A stretch of DNA of 64,000 bases from Moniliella sp. 'wahieum' (Eukaryota; Basidiomycota; Moniliellomycetes; Moniliellales; Moniliellaceae), in the NCBI GenBank assembly GCA_003971905.1, contig RSEE01000137.1:89387-153386 (forward strand). The letters run 5' to 3'. Positions 23,201 to 35,812 of this stretch are shown piece by piece. How positions within the stretch are numbered: position 1 is the first letter of the stretch; every line of letters starts with the position of its first letter. Position numbers and translations under genes: made by a program. The notes under the pieces were generated by a model, which had not been told where the DNA came from, searched no databases, and was given only the letters and a program-made list of their open reading frames with translations.

Positions 23201-23821
23201 GGCACACGTCATGCCGTGGACTTGGAGGACGACAGTCTGGCTGCCCGAGCCCGAGCCCGAGGCACCGTGGGCTGGACTACCAGATGCCGGCTGGAGCGAA
23301 GCAGGCTCCGCCTCAAACCCAATATCGTCAATCTCCTCGGCCAGCTTGGCGGGCGTCCAGGCCGAGTCGGCGGCGTAGGTGATGAGCGCACGCTCGGTGA
23401 TCAGGGCGACGCTGGCGTCGTGCACGCCCGGCAGGCTGCGGAGCATGCCTTCGATCGTCTGGCCGCGCAAAGGGGGGGTTAGCGGATCGGGGGACCGAGG
23501 GTGGAGGCGGCAGGAGGGACGTACGGCGACACAGGAGGCACAGGTCATGCCGTGCACGACGAGGACGCAGGTGGCGAGGTGGGGCGGGCGGGGCATGCGC
23601 ATGGGCAGCAGCCATGGCGGGGGGGGGCGGGGATGGGGATGGGGATGGGGATGGGGATGGGGATGGAGAGGGGGAGAGGGGATGGAGATGGGGATGGAGA
23701 TGGGGATGGGAAGGGAGGGGGAGGAGGATGCCGAGGGCTGTGGCGGTGGGGGTGCTTTGCTGCTCAGCTGGGCACTGCGGGGGGGGCGATGGGTGATGGC
23801 GGTGGGTGATGCGCGTGCCAT
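20271..23821 (-). CDS. Copper-transporting P1B-type ATPase (CCC2/ATP7-like)
   Basis: This pump exports Cu(+) from the cytosol, usually into the Golgi, driven by ATP. After a Pro/His-rich start come two heavy-metal-associated domains, each with GMTCASC. The first is split by a 66-nt intron (23459-23524; CTAAC branch) that restores CASCVATIEGML. Then come membrane segments, the TGES-like LTGESLPVSKK actuator loop, the copper-binding ACPCALGLSTPTAV in a membrane helix, the phosphorylation site DKTGTLT, SEHPLAKAL (HP motif), MVTGDARSTA, and VGDGVNDSPAL before the final membrane pair. These define the subfamily. Frames shift near 23140, 22900, 21850-21790 and 21600, each inside conserved sequence. 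The ATG at 23821 gives a full N-terminus. The last part, after FWHRPV, is uncertain and may contain another intron. Confidence 0.95.
23630..23712. repeat. GGGGAT-type hexamer repeat in the Cu-ATPase N-terminus
   Basis: Imperfect GGGGAT/GGAGAT units. In the Cu-ATPase frame they encode His-Pro and Pro-Ile-Ser runs ahead of the first metal-binding domain. The strand richness in GGGG also gives G-quadruplex potential. Confidence 0.75.
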
Positions 23822-24535
23822 CGGATGGCTGCATGCCGATCGCCTCCGTGCAGCGCTGACCTAATCTGATCAGATTGCTGCGGCGCACATCACACTCCGG
23901 TCACCGGCTGGTCGCCCCCATCCCGTCGCATCACTGCTCCACCTGCGCCTCCCCCGTCCCTCTTGCTCCTTCGCCGCCTTGTGCTTGCTTGCCTGCGCTT
24001 CTTCCCCCTCGCGCATAGCGCAGGAACGGAGCGGCCGGGCGGTGGACGGTGGATATTGGATCCAGTATTCCGATCCGGAAGACAAGGCGACTAGTGACTA
24101 GTGACTGGTGACCGGTGCGGCGCCTCGGACTGCGATCGGAACGGCGACCAGGCCACAGCGCGTTGTGTGTGCCTGGGCCGGTGCAAGCTCCGTAACCCCC
24201 GCTAGGGTTACTTGGCATGGCGGCCGATACGCGCGGGATAAGCGCCAACCCTAACCCCAATCAGCTGCGTCTGCCCAATCAGAGCGCAGGCGATGCGTGA
24301 CCGGTGATATCCCTCTCCTCCGCTCCAGTGCCTTTGCCCCGCCCGGACAGTCACCGCCATCGCCACCGTCGCCATCGCCGTCGCCATCGCCACCGCCGCA
24401 CTACCATCACCGCCACCGCCATCGCCACCACCACCACTCCTTCCCCTACCACCCACCACCACCTCCTCTCCTCCTCCCGACAGGTGCCACCTACGCCGCT
24501 CGGCGTTGGTCTGCAGCCTGTCCCCTCTATCTGGC
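23822..24535. other. Divergent promoter region
   Basis: The Cu-ATPase (-) and the multi-pass membrane protein (+) are transcribed away from each other from here. It contains GACTAGTGACTAGTGACT at 24089-24106, a short CCAACCCTAACCCC at about 24245, and a CACCG/CATCG microsatellite at about 24350-24450. No clear TATA box was seen. Confidence 0.5.
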
Positions 24536-26545
24536 ATGTCAACCCTACGCGGTGCGAGTGGCACGGTCCTTTCCGGGCTGCGTGCGCGTGCCGGGACGCC
24601 TGCGTCGGCGGACCCGTTGGTGCGCATCGATGGCCTGGACCCGATACGTGGGCGATCGTCATGTGGTTGCCTGCCCAGCAGACGGCCATGCCATCAGCAA
24701 CACGGTTTCCATCTTTGTGCCGTTTTGGGAGTACTGCGTCTTGTTCCCCAGCGAGGTGCAGATGTACGTGTGTGCTTCTTCTTCTTTTAATCCCTTTTCT
24801 TTTGGTTGTTTTGGTGTTGGTGTTGGGGTTGGGCGGGATTGCGTCCCATCGCCCTCCTCCCCCCCCCCCAATTCTTGCTTTTGTGTTTCTGTTTCTCTTT
24901 CTTCCGATACTGACAATGACCATGACAATGATGATGATGATGCAGATGGCGGCGGATGCTGCGCAGCAAACCGTTCCGATGGCACTTTGCGCCGATTATG
25001 ACGCTGGTGCTACGCTACCTACTGATCGTGTTTGCGTTCAACGATGCGTTACCCAGTGGAGCACGTCCAACACGGACTTTGAATGTGCGTTGCAGAGCGT
25101 GCTGTTCTGCGGGACGAACGTGTGCTGAGCACGTGTGCGGTGGTGGCCATGGCTGGCGGACGAACGCCGTGGTGCGCGGGGTGATCCAGCAACCTGCGCG
25201 TCGCCTGGCCATGCAGACCCTACTGGGCATACTCTTATTGGCCAACGTGGCGATCTGCTGGGTGTTTTTGATCCAGGCCCAGTTCACCGGGTCCTGGTCC
25301 AACACTGCCGTGCACGGCGTCTGCCTCGCCTCCGCCACCGAGGAGCTCACCCAGCCCGTCGCCGTCGCCCACGACATGGAGTTTTGGTACTACGTCGTGT
25401 CGATCCTGTTTGATGCGTACTGCGCTTTGACCATCACCTTGGCCCTGCGTCGCCTTGCAAGCCACAGCCACGGCTTCTCCAAATTGATCCACCAGTACGC
25501 ACTCCCCCCCCCCCCGCCTCCCTCTTGATCGTCTCTTGATCGTCTTTTGATACCCCCCTCCTCCCCCCTGCGCGCGTCGAAATCCTCATTGTTCTAACTC
25601 ACTCTTCTCCCCTTTTCTGTGTTTGCTGCGGCGGTACAGACTGGTGCTGCACAGCGTCGGGTACCTGGTACTCATCCTACTGCTCATGCTGCTCGGCATC
25701 ATTTGGCTCCGCGTCCAAAACGCCTTTTTCGCCGCCAACTTTATCCAGATCATCCAGGCTGCCATCGTCGTTCGTACCTCATCACCGAACAGGACCAGGC
25801 TCAGCACGCTCACGACGCGGAACCTTATCCTGGCTACACGTACGGGTTCGTTTACGACCACTCCCTATCGCGGTCACGCTCGCGCTCCTTCCGCCGCCAC
25901 AGCCTCGCCGAGTCGTACCCGGGCCAGTCCGTGGCGTGCTCCGGGATCGAGCTCCCCGAACCACAGCATGCAAACCCGCACAGCACTTACCACCCTTCCC
26001 ACTCTCCCCCCGATCCTTATCCTTATCCCGATCCTGGCACGTACGCGTACGCCTACCCAGCCCAAGACACCCACACCTACCCTCACACGCACACCCACCC
26101 GGACACGGAAAAGGATACAGACGAAGACAAGGACAAGGACAAGGACAAGGATAGGGATTTCGCATTGCCTTATTGTCCCCACGACGATCCTCTCCGCCCA
26201 CCACTACCACGCACGAGCCTCGACATTACCCGGTGCACATCTCAGTCCTACCCCCTCCCTTCCCCCTTCACATCCATCCTCGTATTCGTATCCTCACCAC
26301 TTTCACCACGCACCTCACTTGCGCTTCCCCCTTCGCACGACCTTTCGCATGACCTTTCGCACAGGGCGCTGCACGCGCCCTACCCCCCACTCCCGCTCCC
26401 GCTAGGCACCTACACCGCCACCGACGCGTACCTCAGCGCGCGGGGCGGCACACGCGCTACCCCGCTGGCACCTCCGGCTCAGGCCAGTCAGGCGCATCCG
26501 GTACCTCAGGCGTATCGGGTGACTCTGGTGAGTCAGGCGGGTTGA
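24536..26545 (+). CDS. Multi-pass membrane protein, DUF6533-like (tentative)
   Basis: Hydrophobic segments include VSIFVPFWEYCVLFP, MTLVLRYLLIVFAF, LLGILLLANVAICWVFLI, WYYVVSILFDAYCALTITLA, VGYLVLILLLMLLGIIW and FIQIIQAAIVV. The order WEYCVLFPSEVQ-IWRR, then a segment with an RY pair, then a late GYLVL helix, recalls the fungal DUF6533 seven-helix family of unknown function. Introns fit 24764-24945 (GTACGT donor, TGCAG acceptor; restores IWRRMLRSKPF) and 25495-25639 (restores IHQLVLHSVGY). A long hydrophilic C-terminal tail follows with an Asp/Lys run (KDKDKDKD) and Tyr/Pro-rich sequence. The start is uncertain: 24536 is the first plausible ATG, and an ATG near 24628 lies in another frame. 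The family call is tentative; the membrane topology is firmer. Confidence 0.65.
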
Positions 26546-28461
26546 GGGGCTGCGAACGCACCGGGACGCGCGAATCGAAAACGAGTGGGGAAAACGAGTG
26601 CGAGGGGAAAACGAGCGCCAGTGGGAGTGGGAGTGGGAGTGGGGTGGGAGTGGGAGTGATAAGAGCAGTAAAGTCGAGGTGGATTCCATCCCGATCCATG
26701 TCTTGCCCAAACGGACCCCCCACGATCACATCACGGCGCGCTGACGCCGACGGGGACGCGTACGCGTACGCATACGCTTCCGCCGACAGGGATAGGGGTA
26801 GGGACCAAGCTGAGACGTACCACACCTGTACTTCCCCCGCGGCCCTGTGCATGTGGATCGCTACGCTCCAGGCGCAGGTGTAGGTGCAGGTGCAGGTGCA
26901 GGTGTAGGTGCTCCCGACCGACCCCACGACTGGGACGGGGGTTGGGACCGACCCGCGACTGGACCGGGACTGAGACCGGGGGCGGAGACTACACCGGAGA
27001 CTGGGACTGGGATTGGACTGCAGATGCAAATGCCGACGGGGACCCACACGGGAACCCACACGGGAACCCACACGGGGAGGAAGGGATGAGCAGGCACGGA
27101 CGTGCGGAGGAAAATACGGTGCCTGCACGTCCGCCCCGCGCGTCGGGTCGGACGTGGGTAAGGCAAATTGGTCTGGTGCGCTCGACCCCGGCTAGGTCTA
27201 GTTGGACGTACGCTTCACCGCCACCGCCACCGCCACTGCCACCGGAAGCGGAAGTGGTACCATCGGTGTTGCCCTCGTGGTCTGCCCCCGCCCACGGTCC
27301 TGCTGGCGGTGGGACGGACCCTGCCGCGTACGTCTCCCCCCCCGCCCAGGGTTTTTTCCAGGAGCGGTGCCGCGCACGACGTGATGCACGTACCGGATGG
27401 GACGGAGAGGAGGGATGGGACGGACGCGACGACGCGACGGATGAGACGGATGTGAGGGATGTGAAGGATGGGGATGACAAGGCGTGCGTGTCGGTGCGGT
27501 CGATTGTGTTGGGTCGGACACGTGATGTGCATGTGCCACGTGGGACTTGGACCCAGATCTACCATCTACCTTGCAGATCCACGTCCCAGATTCACCTCCC
27601 AGGTGCACGTGGCAGATGCACGTCGCAGCGTCCGACGTCTCTCCGCTGGCTGGCGTGGGTGCGGCGGCGTGGTCGTGCGACGGGGGCCGGACACGCGCAG
27701 GACGGGGTGAGGGGTGAGGGGTGGGACTGGCGACGTACCCCGTACCCGTACCCCCTACCTCGTACCAGTACTCCGTACCCAGTACCCCGTCCTGCGAGTA
27801 CGACGGACAGCGTACGATGTGCGATGTCCCCCCGCCTCCCGCCCTGCCCAGACCCCCAAGGCCCGTCGGGGTCGACCGGCCTGTGGTGTTGGCTTTGCTT
27901 TGCTTTGCTTTGCTTGTTTTTGTTTTGTTTTGTTTTTGTTTTGGCTTGTTTGGGAGTAGGGCGTTTGTATGTGCGTGGACGTGGGCTGTACTTTTGTGTG
28001 TCGGGTGGGGTGTGTGTTGTTGTTCCCCCTTCGGTTGGCCCTGCTCCGCTCTGCTCTTCTTGTTGCTCTTGTTGCTGTTGTTACTCTTGCCCACGTTGAT
28101 GCTGTTGCCCACGGTGCTCTGCTTGGTGGTTGTGGGGGGTGTTCTTGGGGGGGGGGTGGTGTTGCTAGGGGGTTGGTTGCATAGTACACTGGCGACGGAT
28201 GTCCGTGCCTGGTCAATTATTGACCTTTGCTACTGCAGATCCACTGGGAGTGTGTGTAGCGTCACGTGCGCCCCACACGCGGAATCCAGCGGAAGCCTGA
28301 AATGCGCTTCCGCCCCGGGGCGGAATGCGCCGCCTGGGCGCCTTTCGCCCGTGCGACCCACCGCCGCACCACCACCATCTCTCTCGCCTTGGGCCGCCGC
28401 CGCCACCGCCACCGCCACCGCCACCGCCACCGCCGCCCCCACCCGCGGCGCCGTCGCCACC
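26546..28461. other. Low-complexity region upstream of the KDM5 gene
   Basis: Long frames are open on both strands, but all are built from short repeats (CAGGTGCAGGTG near 26870-26905, GGGAACCCACAC near 27040-27075, CTTTGCTTTGC near 27895-27915). None shows a domain. The region may hold more of the preceding protein's tail, a small repetitive gene, or only promoter DNA. I support no gene. Confidence 0.4.
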
Positions 28462-31400
28462 ATGGCCTCCCCGCACCCTCGCCCGGCCTCGCCCGCCGCG
28501 TCCTCCAGCGCCGGCTCCAGCGACGAGCAGCCGCTCATCACCGCCTTCCCGCCCGCCCTGCCTTCTTCCGTATCGGCGTCCGTGTCCATGCCCGCCCTGC
28601 CCGCGCCCACGCCCACAGCTGCGTCCGCGTCGGCCCCCGCGTCGGCCTCGGCCTCGCCCGGCGCGCCCAGCCCCGCCGACCAGCTCGCACACCACCGCCG
28701 CATGGTTGCCACTAACATCAAGGCCGCGCGGCAGCGCTTCTACTCGGGCCCGCACACCACGTCTTCGCGCCAGTTCTCGACGCCGCCCAAGGACGAGTGA
28801 TCAAGCGCCGGCCAGCCAAGAACTGCGATGTGCGCACCGAGCATCACCCGTGCACAAGTACCCGCGCATCAAGCCCGAGCCCTCGTTACCGATGCTCGAG
28901 ATCCCCACTGCGCCTGCGCGTCGCGCCCCCCCCTCTTCTTCCTCCACTTCCAAGCCTGCCGAGCGGCCCATGGGGATTCCTGAGGCCCCTGTGTTTTATC
29001 CCTCCGCCGCCGAGTTCGCCAACCCCATGCAGTACATTCGCCATATCGCCAGCCCCAGTGGGGGCGACGCTGCCGCCTACGGCATCTGCAAGATCGTCCC
29101 CCCGAAGGATGGGACATGAACTTTGTCCTGGACCAGCAGGTACGTTCTTCTATATTCTGCTTTCTCCTCCCCCCCCCTTTTTTGTTTCTTCTTTCTGACC
29201 ATCCTTGCCTATTCGTAGCGTTTCCGCTTCGCGACGCGTGTCCAACGGCTCAGCGACTTGCCCGCCGAAGTGCGCACGGGCCAACACTACGTCCACCAAC
29301 TGCACAAGTTCCATGCCACCCGGCTCCAGAGAGACTTTACCATCCCGATCCTGCGTGGCGAAGGGCTGGACCTGTACCGGCTCAAGGTGCTGGTGCAGAA
29401 CGGGGGCGGATTTGACGAGGTGTCACGCAACCGCCAATGGACGGACATTACGCGCAAACTCGGGTACCCTAAAAACGTCTCAACCCGCTCTCTCAGCAGG
29501 TCAAGGTCTCCTACGCAAAATCATCGCCCCGTACGAACTGTGGCGCGAAAAGATCCGTGCGGGCCAGACCCCGTTGCCAGAGGAGGGCGGGCTGACTTCC
29601 GTTGCCGCCGCTGTTGCTGCTGCTCCTACTGCTACTGCCCCGCCCGCAGCGGCGGCAGTGTCGGAAGCAGCAGGGTCAGTCGCGCCCGCGCCGGGCAAGG
29701 GCAAGCCGCAGGGCAAAGCGCACGCAAGGCGCATGGCAAGGCGTCTCGCCATGTGGCCGCTGCGGCAGCGGCAGCGCCGGCGCGCAAGTCGTTGGACCTG
29801 GAGCACTTGTTCTGCACGCAATGTGGCAGTGGGGAAGATGCGGAGCACATGTGCGACGACTGTGACCGCGGTTTCCACCTGTACTGTCTCTCGCCCAAGG
29901 TGGAGTCGGTTGCCGTACGGAGAATGGATTGCGAGAGGTCTGGCAGTACTGAAGGAAGACTTGGGTTTGACGGGGCGACACGCACTCGCTCTACTCGTTT
30001 TACCGTCGGTCCGAGGAGTTCCGTCGGGCGTGGTGGACGCGTCATCCGGACCGGATCAGTGAGGGCGGCACGTCGTTACGCCAGCCGTTGCCGGGGTTGG
30101 TGTGTGTCCCGTCCGAGGCGGATGTGGAGAATGAGTTTTGGCGCCTGACCAGCTCCAAGAAGGACAGTCGAGGTGGAGTATGGCGCGGACATCGATGCGG
30201 TTATCCATGGTGGACCAGCACCGACGCTCGAGTCGCACCCTCTCGACCCGCATGCGCGCGACGCGTGGAACCTCAACGTACTGCCGATGCTCGACGGCAG
30301 TCTGCTGCGCTACGTCCAGTCCGGCGTAGCGGGCATGACGTCGCCATTCGTCTATGTCGGCATGCTGTGTTCGCCGCGTTCTGCTGGCACATGGAAGACC
30401 ACTTTTCCTACTCGATCAATTACCAGCACTTTGGGCATACCAAGACGTGGTACGGCGTGCCGGCATCGCACGCAGAAAAGTTCCACCAGGCCGTGCAGAA
30501 GTACGCGCCCGACTTGCTCGAGGGCAACCCGGACATACTCTACAACTCGTCACACTCTTTAGCCCCGAACAGCTGCGCGCCGAAGGGTGGACGTGTGCGC
30601 CGTCAACCAGCGCGCAGGCGAGTTTGTCGTCACGTTCCCCAAGGCCTTCCATGCTGGCTTCAACCACGGCTTCAACCTCAACGAGGCCGTCAACTTTGTC
30701 CTGCCCGACTGGATCGACATGGGCAGCGAGTGCGTACAGACCTACCGTGAAATCGTGCGTCAGCCAGCGTTTTCTCACGACCAGGTCCTCTGGGCCGCAG
30801 GCGTGTTCGACCTCACTTTCGACACGGCTACTGGCTCCTCCCGCCACTCAAGGCGATGGTCACGCACGAACTGCTCTGGCGCCAGCGGATGCGCCAGCTC
30901 GCTCACGACACGCCCACACTCACTGTTGTGGATATCTGTGCGCCAAGGGTAGAGGACGAAGTGCCACGGTTCTGCGCCCTGTGCAAGTGCTCCACGTACC
31001 TCACCTCGGTCGAGTTGGCAGACCACGACGACCGCTCTTTGATGAAGCCCAGCGCGCTTTCTCCTCGTCTTCGTCCTCCCCTTCGTCTTCCCCTTCGTCC
31101 TCCCTTTGGCGGCGGCGCCGCGCCTCACGTCCTGCATGGAACATGCGCCCTGGGTCTTTGGCCTGCCCAGCTCCAAAAAGTTCGCCCCGCCCGGCGCGAT
31201 CGCACTGGCGACGTGGGAGCACTGGTCCTACACCCACCTCCCATCGCTGTACGCATCCCCTACGTCCGAACCTCCATCTGGGTCCGCATCCGGGTCTGCA
31301 CCCACCGTGCTATCCGGCCCACGCACCGTGGTGCTGAGGCAAGTCTACCCGGACGGCGTACTGCGTCGGCAAGTTGCGGCGGTGGAAGCGCGTGCACGGG

Positions 31401-32429
31401 TATCGCGTGACTGGGTCCGACATTACCGCGCCGTGCTACAGGCTACACCGACACCGACGGTACCGCAGCTACAGGCGCTGAGGGAGCAAGCGCGCCGCGT
31501 ACCGGCGCACATCCCCAGGTCGCTCAGCTCACACGGTTCCTCCACCAAGTCGAGCGGTGGCGGCGCAAGGCCGCACGCGTGATCACGGCCAAAGTGAACC
31601 ATCCTCGACTGTTCTTGCCCTTGCGCCCGACGGGGCAGGGCAAAAGTGCAGGCAAAGGCGGAAAGGGTAAAGCTAAGACCGGTAGGGGCAAGCGCGTCCC
31701 AACAGTCGCTAGGGCCGAAGCGTTAGTGGCGTCAGGCACTCAGTTACCTGTTGAGCTAGAGGAACTGACGCAGCTCCAACAACTCTCCCGCCCGCACAGC
31801 AACTGGAGCGTGAACTGGCCAAGTTCATCCAAGTTGTCTGGGGCAGCCAGCCTGCGGAGCAAGACGCACAAGATACGAGTCCTGTCTCGCGCGAAGGGGC
31901 TAAAGGCTTAGTGCACAAATTGGCCCAACAACCGTTTGCCCTGCGTGGCGCAGCGCGCGTCGCTACTTACCTCGCTCACACGTGGAAAGAAGAGGATGCA
32001 AAAGGGCTCGACCCGGCGCTCGTACAGCTCTTCCAAAGTGGCTTGACGGACGTGGATGCGTCCCTGCAGGCGAATGGCCAGGGCGAGGATAAGGTCCCGG
32101 AAGTGGACCAGGAGCAGGGGCAGGAGCAGGGGCAGGAGCAGGACGATGATGAGGATGACGATGAGGATGATGATGAGGATGAGGATGATGACGATGACGA
32201 TGTCGATGAGGATGCGGCGGACGAGTTCACGGGGGGCAAGAGGCTCGACCAGGCTCCGAAACGCGAGCGCGGTAAACTTCACTCTGGTGACACCAAGTCA
32301 GAGCGGACCAAACCTGCCAAACCCAAGTCGACACGTACCAAGTCGTTGTCGTCAGCAGCATCATCAGTAGTAGCCCCTCTACCGCCGCCACTGCTACCGC
32401 CACCGACGACGACGACTGGCACACCGACA

Positions 32430-32473
<44 letters not shown>

Positions 32474-35400
32474 TGGGGCGACGCCGCTGCCGTCGGGGGT
32501 GGCACCACCGGTGCTCGTGCCCGAGTCGCGCAACCACCCGGCCGGCACGTGGGCGGCCAAGGCCGAGGCGGCACTGGAAGAGCTGCCGATCACGCTGGCG
32601 CAGCTGCGGGCGCTGACGAGCGTGCCGGTCGCTGTGCTGACTGCTGCGCCGGGGAGCTGCGGCGGGAGGTGAGGAACGGCTAAGGGTAGTCACGTCGTTG
32701 GAGAAGGACATTATCCTGCTGACGGAGCAGGAGACCAAGGACCGTAGCGCAGTACTTGCGCGTGCCGTGTCGGGGCCCAGCCAATCGAGGAAAAGTCCTT
32801 ACTGGACGCAAGGCTGGGGTGGCAAGCACGCCTAGACGAGGCACGGGCGATCGTCGCGCGCGCCCATGCGCACGGCGTCACTTCCGCCTCGGTCCAGCGC
32901 GTCGAGGCGGCCCTAGCGCGCTCCGACGAGTGGCTCTCCACCGCCTCGCGACGCTCACGGCACAGCTGCTGCCGTCGCCGCTGTTTGCTGCGCCCGACGC
33001 CCGCCGGCACGCTGCAGCGCTTTGCTGATCGCGTGCGCCTCGCGCTGCAGCACGACGCTGCCGAGACGGCCCCGCCGACCCACTGCCCGCTGTGCACGCG
33101 GCCAGCGCCCGTCGTGCTGGACGGTGCGCAGGGCGTGGTGCCGCGTATGCGACACGGCGTTCCACACGGCCTGCGCGCGCGGCGGGATGCTGGGCGACGC
33201 TTCCTCCGCCGGCGGCAGTGGTGCCGGGCACGCCGTACGTGTGCGAAGTGTGCGACGGCAGCGCGCTACGACGGGTGGTGCGGCGCGCCCGGCGGTGCGC
33301 ATGCCCCGCGCTGGTCGTCGGCCATGCCTTGCGAGCCCTTTTTGGCGTTAGTCCGCCCCAAGCGGAGCGCATGCTACGCTCCAAAGACGCGCTCCGCACA
33401 CACTCCTCCCTCCACCGGCGTTGTTCGTCGTACGCCCTGCTCCATCCCGCGTACTACTTTGGATCGCGCGCCGCTGCGCTCGCTGCGTCTTTGCGCGCGA
33501 TGCCTTCGTCCCTCGACCCGCCCACTACGGGATCCAGCTCGGGATCCAGCACGGCCTCCACGCCCCGTAAACATCTCACCCACGTTCTTCGCCAGGCCCT
33601 GCTCTTGCCCGTCGTGCTGCTCGACGGCGCGCCGCTGCCCATCGCCGACGCGCTGGCCGCCGCGCTGCTCGGCGATACGCAGCACCCCCATCCCCACACT
33701 CATCCCCATGCACATCCCCATGCACATGCTCATGCACACGCGCGCGCTCGCGCCGCCACCCTCTCCCCCCCCGTGGTACGTGCACCCAGCGCGATGGCCA
33801 GCTACGCCCCTGGGCCCAGCGTGGCGTGGGCCCCGCGCGCACATAAGGCGCGTCTCGTGTTTGCCGAAGAGGCGCACGAGCCGTTTGGTATGTATCTGCC
33901 AGGGCCGCGGGCGGGGCGAGACGGTCGGTGTGGGTTGTGTGCGGTGCGCTTCCACTTGGCCTGTGTCCAGCGGCCGCCGGCTACGGTAAGCGTGAGCACC
34001 ACCATGAGTACCATGAGTACCGTCAACACTGTCAACGCGTTCAAGTCGTCGTTTGTGTGTCCGTTGTGCTACCTCCGCAACGGCCACACCTACCCGTTCT
34101 TGCCCACCGTCGTGCTCCCCGCCCCGGCCCTCGCCCCCCCCTCCTCCTCTTCCACCGCCCCCGGCACCGCGACCACGACCACCACGGCGACCAGTCCCAC
34201 TGGCGCGTTCCCCCCACCGCCGCCGCCCGGAAGCCAGTGCGCGATCGACGTGCCGGCCACGCTGCGCTCCGACACGGAACCTGTTCTGGGCGGCTTGGTG
34301 CCCTGGGACCCGGCCATCGTGCTCCACCTTACCCACTTTTCTCCCGCACAGGGATCCGCCACGGACCGCGCCGAGATGGTGTTGGACGAGGACTTGAGCC
34401 GCTTCCTTGCCCTCCACCCGCATTCGCACCCGCCCTTGCCCTCCACCTCCACGTCCATCTCGACTGCGAATGCGACGGCGCAGCCTGCAACTCTCAGTCC
34501 CACACCTACGGCCTCCGTTTCGACCTCCGTTTCGGTCTCGGGTTCGGTTGGCCCGGCCAAACGCCCCGCCAGCCCGTTCGCGCCGTCTACCCACCCGCTC
34601 AGCGAGCCCAAACGCCCACGCACCTCCCTCTCCCACCCGCACCCACACGCACACCCACACGCCCACCCGCACCCTCTCCATCCCCACCCGCACCCGCACC
34701 CCACACTCACACTCACACTCACACTCACACTCTCCCACTCGGGCCCGTCGCCGGACCAGGCCCGACGCCCACCCCCACCTCCACTCCGCATCCCAACCCC
34801 ACTCCGAGCCCGCGGCTACCACCCGCCACCACGGGGAGCCAACGCATGCCCCCGCTTCCCCCCGACTACAGCGGACCCACTGGACGAACTCCTTGCGCGT
34901 GGGGTTCCTGAATCTATGGCGCTCACGCATCACATTTACTTTGACGGTGTCGACCTCGTCTCGCGCCAGCCAGACGGAAGACTCTACCCTCGGCCCACAC
35001 ATCCATATTGATCACCTGCACGATCCCGACGGCACAGCGTTCATCCAAGCTGCCTTGGCTGGCGCGCCTGTGGCTACCGCCACGCCTGTCCCACAGGGCA
35101 CGGGAACGGGACCGGGCACCGGCGCAGCCGCAGGTCCAGTGTTGTCGCACCGGGTGGACCAGGTGGACCGGGACTGGCTAGTTTGCCCGCTTTGTCGCCC
35201 TTGTCGCCACCGCCTCTGCCCGCCCCGGGCTCAGGCTCAGGCTCGAGCTCAGCACCGGGCTGGACCGGGAGTGGGACCGGGAGTGGGAGTGGGATCGGGA
35301 GCAGGGTCAGGGTCGAACACGTCGATCCCGACCCCGCTCATGCGCCCGCCCGGTCGCACTTCTCTCCCGCGTCGGGCAGTGGCTCTTCCCTCCCCGGTAA

Positions 35401-35812
35401 CCTCCCCGGTGGAGGACCAGTGCCAGGTGCCGTCCCAGGTGCCGTCCCAGGTGGAGGTCCATGTGCAGGTGCAGGCGCCAACGGAAGTCGGATGAGTTTG
35501 ACGCCCAGTCCCGCACCGTACTATGGCAGCAACAGTAGTGGCAGTATGTTCCCTCTACGTGCGCATTCGCCGTTCCAAGTGACACCGGATGGGTATGCGT
35601 CTTTGTCCCTCCGCCCCGCGAGCATAATCCCTCCGCCCCGTTCTTCCCCCCCCCACCGCCGCGCCGCGGTCTTGAATGCCCAGCTGCAGGGGCATGTGCA
35701 ACAGGAAAAGGGAAGAGGAAGAGGGAAGAGGGAGGAGGTGAGGAGAGAGCCTGGTTGGTCATCGTGGGTTTGGCTAGGTGGCCATGTTGGACCCGATGGA
35801 AATGGACGTTGA
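28462..35812 (+). CDS. JARID1/KDM5-type histone H3K4 demethylase
   Basis: A nuclear Fe(II)/2-oxoglutarate enzyme that removes methyl groups from H3 lysine 4. Domains in order: JmjN ([25 protein letters not shown]); ARID ([12 protein letters not shown] through [18 protein letters not shown] and [13 protein letters not shown]); PHD1 ([28 protein letters not shown]); JmjC with metal ligands in FCWHMEDH, the cofactor lysine in GHTKTWYG and the second histidine in [17 protein letters not shown]; a C5HC2 finger ([27 protein letters not shown]); then PHD-like fingers [18 protein letters not shown] and [17 protein letters not shown] with [14 protein letters not shown]. The start ATG at 28462 lies in a perfect GCCACCATGG context. 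A 79-nt intron is at 29140-29218. A single missing G at about 29107 breaks VPPKGWDMNF, and many more one-base shifts follow. The end at 35812 is the last stop compatible with the tail and is uncertain. Confidence 0.93.
32140..32225 (+). repeat. Asp/Glu-encoding GAT/GAC tract within KDM5
   Basis: Trinucleotide-type expansion that codes for a long acidic run in the KDM5 protein, probably a disordered linker. Confidence 0.75.
32405..32474 (+). repeat. ACG trinucleotide tract within KDM5
   Basis: A near-perfect ACG repeat that encodes more than ten consecutive threonines in the KDM5 frame. It is likely to vary in length between strains. Confidence 0.75.

Noticed and set aside
24245-24259. Telomere-like CCAACCCTAACCCC
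   Set aside because: Only two imperfect units; no array, so not a telomere.
27198-28112. Minus-strand open frame of about 300 codons
   Set aside because: Built from short repeats (KQSK, HPSHPSH, AVAVAVAV) with no domain; likely composition-driven.
33374-35002. Minus-strand open frame of over 540 codons
   Set aside because: Antisense to the KDM5 PHD and tail region; Arg/Gly/Val-rich composition reflects GC-rich codons on the other strand.
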